A stretch of DNA of 64,000 bases from AP-15 sp963716115 (GTDB taxonomy: Bacteria > Pseudomonadota > Alphaproteobacteria > ATCC43930 > CGMCC-115725). The DNA lies in the NCBI GenBank assembly GCA_963716115.1, contig CAVQSZ010000021.1, forward strand, positions 124,001 through 188,000, given 5' to 3'. Positions 25,928 to 33,795 of this stretch are shown here, piece by piece. Made by a program: the position numbers and the translations under genes. Positions within the stretch are counted from its first letter, which is position 1; every line of letters starts with the position of its first letter. The notes under the pieces were generated by a model that made no database searches, was not told the origin of the DNA, and saw nothing but the letters and a program-made list of their open reading frames with translations.

Positions 25928-27325
25928 TCAATGCGGCGGCATCGGGATCCAGAGGGGAGGCTTGCCGGGGAATTTCATGCGCCTGGCGACGGCAGCGTCG
26001 TCGATGTCATAGGGCTTCAGATAGACGTAGTAGTTGTCGCGGCGCTCGAACACATCCTCCTTGGGCGCGGCGCTCGGGCTCACCAGCATCGTGTCCGAGA
26101 AGCGGACGTGCATGTAGTCGGGCAACAGCTGGGTGAAGCCCTTGACGCGGGCCTCGAAGACGTAGCGGTAGATCGCCTCGCCGTCGATCCGGCGCACGCC
26201 GGCGGCGTCGCCCTGGCTGGCTGCGAGCGGGACCTCCCGCCACACCCTGCCGACCTGGACGTAGCCGCGCATGTCCGGGGCCATGACGTAGATCGGGCCG
26301 TCGCCGCCGGCGTTCATCAGCGACACCGCCAGCTCGTAGCGCCCCTCGCCGAGGTCCGCTACCGAGCGGACCTCGCCTTGCAGGCTGTTCAGCGCCAGAT
26401 CGGCCAGCTTCGCCAGCCGCTCGCCGCGCTCGCGGACCTGTTTTTCCTGGTATTTGGCGACGCCGAAATCGGCGAGCAGGACAAGCGCGAAGACGGCCGC
26501 GCCGCCCAGCGCAAAGACCTGGACGGCGCGCCACAGATCGGCCCCCAGCCGAGCCGGCGCGCGCGCCGCCGGCGGCGGCGCGGCGGGCGCGGCGATTTCG
26601 GCCGGCGCGAAGCGGCGCGGCCGCGGCCGCGGGGCGGACCCGACCGCCGCCGGCGCGGCCGGCAGCAGCACGCCCCGCCGCATCTCGTAGGCGCGCTCGG
26701 CCTGTCCGGCGAGGGCGGGGTCGTGGGTGACGAGCACGACGCCGAAGCCGTCGCTTCGCCGCAGCTCCTCCAGGAGCGCGATGATGTCGGCCTCGGTGTC
26801 CTCGTCGAGATCGCTCGTCGGCTCGTCGGCGAGCAGCAGATGCGGCCGGTTGACGAGAGCGCGGGCGATCGCCACGCGCCGCTGCTCGCCGCCCGAGAGG
26901 CTCGCCGGATAGGCCGCGGCGCGGTCGCCGAGGCCGACGCGGGCGAGGAGCTCATCGGCGCGGGCGTAGGCCGCATCGGCGTCCATGGTGCGGCCGAGCA
27001 GCGCCGGCGCGGCGACATTATCCGCCGCCGTCAGGTTCGGCAGCAGGCTCGGAAACTGGAAGACAAAGCCGACATGGCGGCAGCGAAAGCCGGCGAGCGC
27101 GGCTTCCGAGAGCGTCCAGAGGTCCGTGCCGTCGAGCATGACCCGGCCCTCGGTGGGCGGCGTCAAGGCCCCGAGCATGGCCAGGAGGGTGGATTTGCCC
27201 GAGCCGGAGCGGCCGACGATCGACACCAGCTCGCCCGCCCGCAATTCGAGGCTGGCGCCGCGCACCGCCGCGTAGCCGGGATCGGCCCCGTACCGCTTGG
27301 TCAGGGACTGCGCCGACAGCGCCAC
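25928..27325 (-). CDS. LolD/MacB-type ABC ATPase fused to a membrane-anchored domain
   Basis: A 465-residue fusion. Residues 1-225 are an ABC ATPase of the LolD/MacB/DevA type, with Walker A GRSGSGKST, the signature SLSGGEQRR, Walker B LLLADEPTSDLDED and the switch His in VTHD. A Pro/Ala linker leads to one membrane helix (VFALGGAAVFALVLLADFGV) near residue 275. The last 165 residues, presumably outside the membrane, contain VRSVADLGEGRYELAVSLMN, GPIYVMAPDMRGYVQVGRVW and DNYYVYLKPYDIDD; I do not recognise this domain. Such a fusion is unusual for LolD-like ATPases. It is the last gene of the operon headed at 31041 and directly follows its permease. Confidence 0.88.
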   Translation of the reverse strand: MALSAQSLTKRYGADPGYAAVRGASLELRAGELVSIVGRSGSGKSTLLAMLGALTPPTEGRVMLDGTDLWTLSEAALAGFRCRHVGFVFQFPSLLPNLTAADNVAAPALLGRTMDADAAYARADELLARVGLGDRAAAYPASLSGGEQRRVAIARALVNRPHLLLADEPTSDLDEDTEADIIALLEELRRSDGFGVVLVTHDPALAGQAERAYEMRRGVLLPAAPAAVGSAPRPRPRRFAPAEIAAPAAPPPAARAPARLGADLWRAVQVFALGGAAVFALVLLADFGVAKYQEKQVRERGERLAKLADLALNSLQGEVRSVADLGEGRYELAVSLMNAGGDGPIYVMAPDMRGYVQVGRVWREVPLAASQGDAAGVRRIDGEAIYRYVFEARVKGFTQLLPDYMHVRFSDTMLVSPSAAPKEDVFERRDNYYVYLKPYDIDDAAVARRMKFPGKPPLWIPMPPH

Positions 27326-27326
27326 C

Positions 27327-28571
27327 TCAACCCTCTCCCGAGCGGATCAGCGCGTCGGGCGCCATCCGCCGCGCCCGCCACGCCGGCACAAAGGCGCCGA
27401 CAAGGCCGAGCGCGGCCGAGAGCAGGATCGCGACGACCGCACAAGCCTCCAGCGCCGCCGGCGGCGGCCAGGCGAAGGCGATGCCGAGGCGGCCGAAATA
27501 GAACCCGAGCGAGCGGGCGAAGACCAGCAGCGCGGCGACCCCGAGGACGAGGCCCGCAAGCCCGCCCAGACCGGTGACGATCGCCGCCTCGGCAAGGATC
27601 ATCGCCGCCACCTGGTTGGGCCGCGCCCCCATCGCCCGCAGCAGCCCGATCTCGCGCCAGCGCTCCTGGACGATCGCCGAGAACAGCAGCGAGACCAGGA
27701 TCAGCAGCGCCGTCAGCTGGAACGCGGTGAACGCCGCGACGCCGAGCAGCAGCGCGCCCAGGGCCTGGCGCGACGAGGTCAGGACGGCGTTGCCCTCGAC
27801 CACCCTGATTTCGGGGAAGCGCGCCAGCGCGAAGCGAACGTCCTCGGTCTTGGTCCCCGGCGCCAGCTGCAACAGGAAGGCCGAGACGCGGTTCGGCGCA
27901 AGGTCGGTCGGGCAGGCCCTGCCGCCGTCGTGGCCCGCCGCCGCCGGCGCGTCGCGGCAGAACGAGACGATCGCGGCCAGCGCCTCGAAGCTGACGAAGT
28001 AGGAATCGTCGAACGGACCGACGCCGGTCTTGCCGAGCCGGCCATAGAGGGTGAGCGGCTTGCCGCAGACGCTGACGGACTGCCCGACCGGCCCCTCGGC
28101 ATGGCCGCCGGCGATCAGCTCGTCGGGGCCCGGCGGCCGGGGCGGCGGCCGATCGAGCCAGGTCATGACCGAAAAGTCGCGCGCCGGGTCGAACGCGATC
28201 AGGTTGGCGGCGCGCCCGTCGACCAAGGACGGAACGATCCGCTGCGGCGCCACCCGCGCGACGCCGGCGACACGGGCGAGGGTCGCGGCGAGGCCCGCGT
28301 CGAGGGTCTCGTCGGTCGGCTGCACGGTCAAGAGGCTCGCGGTGATGTTGACCAGCGCGCCGCGCGGCGCGACCACGAGGTCGGCGCCCATCCGCGCAAA
28401 GCTCGCCTCGATGCCGGCGCGCAACGCCCACCCGGCGACAAAGCCGGCGAAGCCGACGCCGACCCCGATCATCACCGCGACGCCGAGAAAGACCGTCCGC
28501 AGCCGGCGCCGGGCGACATTCTGCGCCGCCAGCCGGATCAGCAGCCAGCGGTCTCCGCGGCGGCCCGGCAT
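27327..28571 (-). CDS. FtsX/MacB-type ABC permease
   Basis: A permease of 414 residues with the FtsX/LolCE layout: an N-terminal helix (LRTVFLGVAVMIGVGVGFAG), a periplasmic domain of about 220 residues, and three C-terminal helices (LLLGVAAFTAFQLTALLILV, GLGGLAGLVLGVAALLVFA, ALEACAVVAILLSAALGLVG). The conserved cytoplasmic segment WREIGLLRAMGARPNQVAAM is present. These permeases move or pull on lipoproteins, antibiotics or exported proteins. It lies between the beta-propeller gene (26-base gap) and its ATPase (adjacent), so it probably serves that protein. Confidence 0.88.
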   Translation of the reverse strand: MPGRRGDRWLLIRLAAQNVARRRLRTVFLGVAVMIGVGVGFAGFVAGWALRAGIEASFARMGADLVVAPRGALVNITASLLTVQPTDETLDAGLAATLARVAGVARVAPQRIVPSLVDGRAANLIAFDPARDFSVMTWLDRPPPRPPGPDELIAGGHAEGPVGQSVSVCGKPLTLYGRLGKTGVGPFDDSYFVSFEALAAIVSFCRDAPAAAGHDGGRACPTDLAPNRVSAFLLQLAPGTKTEDVRFALARFPEIRVVEGNAVLTSSRQALGALLLGVAAFTAFQLTALLILVSLLFSAIVQERWREIGLLRAMGARPNQVAAMILAEAAIVTGLGGLAGLVLGVAALLVFARSLGFYFGRLGIAFAWPPPAALEACAVVAILLSAALGLVGAFVPAWRARRMAPDALIRSGEG

Positions 28572-28597
28572 CCCGCCCCGCGGTCAGCCGGCGCCGT

Positions 28598-30407
28598 CTA
28601 GAGGGTGCACGAGCGGGTATGCTTCATGTGCTCGAGCTCGGTCGGAATGATGACGCAGTCGTGGTGGCCGCCGTTGCTCGGCCAGATGCCGACCAGCTCG
28701 TCGGTCTCGGCGTCGATGAAGGCGATGCCGCTCGCGAGCCGCTGAAAGCCGCTGAAGACGCCGACCACGTATTTGCCGTCATAGGTCACGGCCAAGGTCT
28801 GCATGTCCGGCCCGATCCCCTGGATCTCCTTTTTGATCGTCCAGGTCTTGGTGTCGACCACCATGACCCCGCTCGAGGCCGGCGAGGGGTGCAGGATCGA
28901 CAGGTAGAGCTTCGAGCTGTCCATCGAGAACACCATGTGGAACGGGTTGGGGTACTTGCCGCGCCACAGCGGGTCTTCGATATGCGCGATCTTTTTCCAT
29001 TGGCGCGGGTCGGGGTCGCTCGAATCGAAGACCGAGCAGTTGTTCTCGCGCAGATTGTTCATCATGCACAAAAAGCGGCCGTCGGGGGAGAAGCCGATCT
29101 CGTGCGCGGGCGAGAAGATCTTGTCGAACCTGACCTCCCAATGGTCGTTGTCGACCCTGGTCACCGGGTACTGGTCCTGGGCGTCCTTGTTGAACTGCAA
29201 AAACGCCACCGGCTCGAAATTGTTCTCGGCGTCGAGCACCACCTGGCCGCCGCACAGCCGCACCACGGTCGCCGCCCAGCGCCCGGTCGGGTGCCAGATC
29301 GTGCCGTCGGCGCCGCACAAATGCAGCGGGTCGGCGCCGGGCAAGGTCCCCTCCTCGACGAACAGCTCGCCCATCGGCACCATTTCCCATTCGATCTTCT
29401 GGCCCTTGGTGCCGAGATAGGTCGTATTTGCCGGTCGCCGGATCGGGGTAGAGCCGCGAGATTTTGAGGACGCCGCCGTTTTGCCAGGCGGTTGCGAGGC
29501 GCTGGTCGTTCGGCTCCCAATCGTATTTGAGCGCGGCGATGACCCGCGAGGTGCGGCGGTCGAAGCAGGCGGCGATGTCCTTTTGCCCGTCGGTCACGAA
29601 ATAGCGCTCGGCGTCCTTGGGGTCGATGTTGACGTGGACGCCGAGGCCGAGCCCGGTCGTCTCCGACACGTTTTCCATCACCTCCATCTGCGCCCCGTCA
29701 TAGCGCACCCGGTAGATGTTGAACCCTTCGCCCGGGGTCTCGATGTTGGTCGGAATGCCGTAGATCAGCGAGTTCTTCCCGCCCTGGGTGCTGTTGATGA
29801 ACTCGAACCCGGCGGTCGGCTGGGCGCTGGGAAACGCGCACAGATGGTGCGAGATCGGGTTGAAGTCGCCATAGTTCCAATACGAGATCCAGGCGAGGCA
29901 GCGGCCCGAGTTGAGGTCCACGGCGTAGGTGCCGCCGCTCATCTTGGTCGGCATCAACAGCACCCAGTTGCCGAAGCCGCGGCCGCCGATGTCGGCCTTG
30001 GGGTTTATGAGCTCGCGCTCGATATTGTGCCGCTGCGCCTCGGTGTAGGTGTCGCCGGCGTGCCGGGCGCCATGCGCCGGGATCTGGTCCTTGACGACGG
30101 TATAGCCGAGGGCGGCGGCCTCGCCGACCGCGGCGGCGCCGGCGACGACAGTCAGGAAGTTGCGCCGGTTGACCCTGGCGGGCGGCGCCTCGACCGGCGG
30201 CGCCTTCGCCCGATCGTCGCGTGCGTTCTTTTCCTCCTGGTATTTCAGAAATTCGTCGTGGTCCTGCCGCGTCACCTCGGCCTGGCGCCGCAGGAAGGCC
30301 TGTTCCGGGCTGAGCGGCCCGGCCGGCAGGTTTTCCGCCCCGCCCTCGACCTCGATTTCGAGCTTTGGCGTTGCGTCCTGCAGTTTCGTCCGGCGCGGCT
30401 CAGCCAT
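28598..30407 (-). CDS. Tat-exported NosZ/thiocyanate-dehydrogenase-like beta-propeller (one frameshift)
   Basis: A protein of about 600 residues. After an 80-residue Glu/Lys-rich leader comes a twin-arginine signal, VNRRNFLTVVAGAAAVG at residues 79-95, so it should be exported folded. The body reads as a propeller rich in His: SHHLCAFPS (H187, H188), GLGVHVNIDP (H258), then TIWHPTGRW, FSPAHEIGFSPDGR, PNPFHMVFS, LSILHPSPASSG and SNGGHHDCVI near the end. That spacing suits the copper sites of nitrous oxide reductase and thiocyanate dehydrogenase. The CuA domain of NosZ is missing. One extra base near 29430 breaks the frame; beyond it KGQKIEWEMVPMGELFVEEG resumes. The ATG overlaps the J-like gene by 8 bases. 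The substrate is inferred only. Confidence 0.65.
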
Positions 30408-31041
30408 GGTCCGGTCCCCTTTTTTTGAATGTGGCGCTGATCACCCGGCGGTCGCCGAGCAGGGCGTCGCGGGCCTCGTCGATCCGGTCTCCGAGATACC
30501 GTGTCCCGCCGCGCTCGGGGGCCACCAGCGCCGCCAGACGGCGATGGGCCTCGCGGATTTCGGCAGCACCCGCCTCCGCCTCCAGCCCCAGCAGCTCGAG
30601 CGCCTCGATCGGCGACATGCCTCGGCCTCGCCCCTGATCCAGATAGGCCTGCAGCACCGCAACCGATCGCCGCACCAGCTCCGGGTCGGGAGTGCCGGGG
30701 CGCGCCGGGTCGTCGGCAAAGAGGCCGGCGAGGCCGACCCGGCCCGGCCACAGCCGGCGCAGCAGCCCGCGCCAGCGGTGGGCGCCTTGCCAGCGGTGGG
30801 CGCCTTGAACCGCGACCGGCAGGATAAAGGCCGCGAGCATCATCGCCAGGGTCGAGCGGCCGCTCAGCATCAGCCACAGCAGAACCAGCGGCATGAGCGC
30901 GGCGAGGCCGAAGAGCGAGCGGCGGCCGGCGGCGAGGATTGTCCGCGGGTCGGCGTTCAGCAGCCAGCGCCCGACCTGCATCGCCGACACCGACAGCGAC
31001 AGCCCCAGCGCCAGATAGGCGACGATGTCGAAATCGATCAT
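30400..31041 (-). CDS. Membrane protein with degenerate J-like domain
   Basis: A protein of 213 residues with two or three N-terminal membrane segments (FDIVAYLALGLSLSVSAM, LFGLAALMPLVLLWLML, TLAMMLAAFILPVAVQG) and a C-terminal helical domain. The latter (MSPIEALELLGLEAEAGAAE, IREAHRRLAALVAPERGGTR, YLGDRIDEARDALLG) resembles the Tim14/DNAJC19 type of J domain, but HPD is replaced by APE, so DnaK stimulation is doubtful. An 18-bp duplication repeats GAHRW in the loop. GGAGG precedes ATG 31041. It heads the operon with the exported beta-propeller and may assist its assembly. Confidence 0.7.
   Translation of the reverse strand: MIDFDIVAYLALGLSLSVSAMQVGRWLLNADPRTILAAGRRSLFGLAALMPLVLLWLMLSGRSTLAMMLAAFILPVAVQGAHRWQGAHRWRGLLRRLWPGRVGLAGLFADDPARPGTPDPELVRRSVAVLQAYLDQGRGRGMSPIEALELLGLEAEAGAAEIREAHRRLAALVAPERGGTRYLGDRIDEARDALLGDRRVISATFKKRGPDHG
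30771..30806. repeat. 18-bp tandem duplication inside the J-like gene
   Basis: GCCAGCGGTGGGCGCCTT occurs twice in a row. It keeps frame and duplicates the peptide QGAHRW. Confidence 0.9.
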
Positions 31042-31152
31042 CGGGTCCGGACCTCCGCCCAACCTTGGCGCAACCAAGAACGGCGCAAAGACACTCGCAC
31101 CGGCCCTCGATTGCTGTCAACCTGAGAGCGCTTCGGCGCACGGGAGGGAAGG

Positions 31153-31567
31153 ATGGCGGACCAGGCCTGGGACGCGGCGATGGCCGAGCTGATCGCAGCG
31201 CAGCGCGCCTTCATCAACGGCGACGCCGCCGGCATTCAGCTTCTCTACTCGCATCGCGACGACGTGACCGTGTTCGGCGGCTTTGGCGGCTCCGAGCGCG
31301 GCTGGGCCGAGGTCGGGCCGCGGCTGGCGTGGGCCGCCTCGCATTTTTCCGGCGGCGCATACAGCCAGGAGGAGGTCGAGCGCCGCGGTCGGCGCCGATG
31401 TCGCCTGCCTGGTTACCCTCGAGCGCTGGGCCCGGCCCAAGGCGGGCGGCGACGGCGACGATGTCTTCGCGCTCCGGGTGACGCAGGCGTTCCGCCGCGA
31501 GGACGGCCGCTGGCGGCTGATCCATCGCCACGCCGACCCGCTGATCGAAAACAACCCGCCGTTCTGA
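31153..31567 (+). CDS. SnoaL/DUF4440-type NTF2-fold protein (one frameshift)
   Basis: A small NTF2-like protein of about 137 residues. It reads MADQAWDAAMAELIAAQRAF, INGDAAGIQLLYSHRDDVTV and FGGFGGSERGWAEVGPRL, then after one extra base near 31390 continues AAVGADVACLVTLERWARP and VTQAFRREDGRWRLIHRHAD. The final HRHAD pattern is typical of SnoaL-like and DUF4440 proteins, which bind small molecules or catalyse simple isomerisations. GGAGGGAAGG precedes the ATG. It lies 16 bases before the amino-acid permease gene. Confidence 0.8.
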
Positions 31568-31583
31568 GCGGGCCGACAGGGCC

Positions 31584-32684
31584 GTGACCGACGCGACCCG
31601 CAATCCGCCGCTGCCCGACGACCGGCCGCCGCGGGCCTCGGCCGGGCCGATCGCGTGGCTGCGCGCCAACCTCTTCAACAGCCCCCTCAACACGGTCCTG
31701 ACCCTGGGCGCGGTCTGGCTTCTGGCGGTCACGGTCCCGCCCCTCTTCCGCTGGGGGCTGGTCGATGCGGTGTGGCGCGCCGACAACGGCCGCGCCTGCC
31801 GCGGCCACGGCGCCTGCTGGGCCTTTGTCGGCGAGAAATTGCGCTTCATCCTGTTCGGCCGTTTTCCGTATGACGAGCAGTGGCGGCCGCTGGTCGTGGT
31901 CATCGTGTTCGTCGCCCTGATCCTGGCGAGCTGCGACCGGCGGCTGTGGGGAGGGCGGCTGGCGCTGGTCTGGCTCGGCGGGCTCGCCGTGGTCGGCGTG
32001 CTGATGTGGGGCGGCGTTCTCGGCATGAGCTATGTCGAGACGTCGCTGTGGAACGGGCTGCCGCTGACCTTGATCCTCGCGGTCATCGGCATGGCCGCGG
32101 CGTTTCCGCTGGCGATCCTCTTGGCGCTGGGCCGCCGCTCGCAATTGCCGGCGGTGCGGGCGCTCTCGATCGCCTATATCGAGCTGGTGCGCGGCGTGCC
32201 GCTGATCACGGTCTTGTTCATGGCCTCGGTCATGCTGCCGCTGTTCCTGCCGACCGGGATGACGATCGACAAGCTGCTGCGCGCGCAGGTCGCCTTTATC
32301 CTGTTCGCCGCCGCCTACCTCGCCGAGATCGTCCGCGGCGGCCTGCAGGCGATCCCGAAAGGGCAATACGAGGCCGCGGATTCGCTCGGCCTCGGCTATT
32401 GGCGGCAAACCCGGCTCATCATCCTGCCGCAGGCCCTGGCGCTGGTCATCCCGCCATTGGTCAACACCTTTATCGGCGCCTTCAAGGACACCTCGCTCGT
32501 CATCGTGATCGGCCTGTTCGACCTGCTCGGCGCCGCCAACGCGGCCTTGACCGACGCCAACTGGCGCGGCTTCTACGCCGAGGCCTACCTATTCATCGCG
32601 GCGATCTATTTCGGCTTCTGCTTTTTCATGTCGCGCTACAGCCAGATGCTCGAGCGCACGCTCGACAAGGGCCGGCGGGGTTGA
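31584..32684 (+). CDS. aapM: Amino-acid ABC transporter permease, AapM-like
   Basis: A HisM-type permease of 366 residues. It begins at GTG 31584 and has a long N-terminal extension with two or three helices before the core, which is characteristic of AapM of the general L-amino-acid system. The core holds VETSLWNGLPLTLILAVIGM, AYIELVRGVPLITVLFMASV, and the ATPase-contact loop AYLAEIVRGGLQAIPKGQYE followed by AADSLGLGYW. The ATPase gene follows after 4 bases. The partner permease AapQ and the binding protein AapJ are not in the window, so the operon is either incomplete or starts here with another partner. Confidence 0.9.
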   Translation: MTDATRNPPLPDDRPPRASAGPIAWLRANLFNSPLNTVLTLGAVWLLAVTVPPLFRWGLVDAVWRADNGRACRGHGACWAFVGEKLRFILFGRFPYDEQWRPLVVVIVFVALILASCDRRLWGGRLALVWLGGLAVVGVLMWGGVLGMSYVETSLWNGLPLTLILAVIGMAAAFPLAILLALGRRSQLPAVRALSIAYIELVRGVPLITVLFMASVMLPLFLPTGMTIDKLLRAQVAFILFAAAYLAEIVRGGLQAIPKGQYEAADSLGLGYWRQTRLIILPQALALVIPPLVNTFIGAFKDTSLVIVIGLFDLLGAANAALTDANWRGFYAEAYLFIAAIYFGFCFFMSRYSQMLERTLDKGRRG

Positions 32685-32688
32685 CCAC

Positions 32689-33433
32689 ATGACCGATGGG
32701 CCGATCATCGAGCTGCGCCATGTCGACAAATGGTACGGCGACTTTCATGTCCTGAAGGACATCAGCCTCGAGGTCGGCAAGGGCGAGCGCGTCGTCGTCT
32801 GCGGGCCGTCGGGCTCGGGCAAGTCGACGATGATCCGCTGCATCAACCGGCTGGAGGAGCATCAGCGCGGCGAGATCGTCGTGTCGGGGATCGAGCTGAC
32901 CTCGGATTTGAAGAACATCGAGGCGATCCGCCGCGAGGTCGGCATGGTGTTCCAGCAGTTCAACCTGTTCCCGCATTTGACCGTGCTGCAGAATTTGACC
33001 CTGGCGCCGGTGTGGGTGCGCAAGCAGCCGCGCCGGGAGGCCGAGGACACCGCGCGCATGTATCTGGAGCGCGTGCGCATCCCGGAGCAGGCCGACAAAT
33101 ACCCGGGCCAGCTCTCGGGCGGGCAGCAGCAGCGCGTCGCGATCGCCCGCTCCTTGTGCATGAAGCCCGAGATCATGCTGTTCGACGAGCCGACCTCCGC
33201 GCTCGACCCGGAGATGATCAAGGAGGTGCTCGACGTCATGGTCGAGCTCGCCCATGAAGGGATGACGATGGTCTGCGTCACCCACGAGATGGGCTTTGCC
33301 CGCACCGTCGCCGACACGATGGTGTTCATGGACAAGGGCGAGATCGTCGAGCGCGGCGCCGCCCTCTGAATTCTTCGCCAACCCCAGGAGCGAGCGCACC
33401 CGGCTGTTCCTGAGCCAGATCCTGGCGCACTGA
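32689..33433 (+). CDS. aapP: Amino-acid ABC transporter ATPase, AapP-like (one frameshift)
   Basis: An ATPase of about 247 residues. Walker A is CGPSGSGKSTMIRCINRLE, the signature LSGGQQQRVAIARSL, Walker B IMLFDEPTSALDPEM, and the switch His is in VCVTHEMGFA. As read, it stops at 33369 after ERGAAL, but one extra C near 33360 causes this; the next frame gives SEFFANPRSERTRLFLSQIL and ends at 33433, the normal C-terminus. It energises the neighbouring permease. Confidence 0.93.
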
Positions 33434-33489
33434 GCGCCGTCGGCCCCGAGGAAACGCACAGCGATCCCGAATTATACGACGATGAGATC

Positions 33490-33735
33490 CCCCTCGCCCC
33501 GCTTGCGGGGAGAGGGCGGGGTGAGGGGCCCTTTTTTGGATCGCGCGATAGCCGGAGCGCACAAATGATCGCCCGCGCTCAGTGCGCTTTAATCTTTGCT
33601 CCACTGCGCCTTGAGCTTGCTTCTCGTGAGGTCGCCCCTCACCCCGGCTCTCTCCCCGCAAGCGGGGCGAGGGAGGATGAGCCCCCGAAGCCTTCGCGCC
33701 TTGGTATCCCCGCTCGCGGGGTGAGGGGCCGTCAC
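33490..33735. repeat. Cluster of REP-type palindromes
   Basis: Three copies of a GC-rich palindrome occur between aapP and ctaA. The first (about 33491-33532) contains CCCCGCTTGCGGGG and runs into CTTTTTT, so it may end the aap transcript. The second (about 33640-33680) is in the opposite orientation (TCTCCCCGCAAGCGGGGCGA). The third (33709-33730) is partial. The 362-base gap 33434-33795 shows no gene. Related copies occur at 46.8-48.3 kb. Confidence 0.85.
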
Positions 33736-33795
33736 ATCAAGTCAAGGCCCTTTCGCCGCACTTGCCGGCGCCCGATCGCGGCCTCACCTTGCCGA

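Noticed and set aside
25928..28571. LolCDE lipoprotein exporter
   Set aside because: Only one permease exists, the ATPase has an extra anchored domain, and the operon includes a Tat-exported enzyme, so a general Lol role is unlikely.
28598..30407. Selenium-binding protein (SBP56/methanethiol oxidase) or full nitrous oxide reductase
   Set aside because: The Tat signal, length and His pattern fit the NosZ/thiocyanate dehydrogenase propeller better than SBP56, and the CuA cupredoxin domain needed for NosZ is absent.
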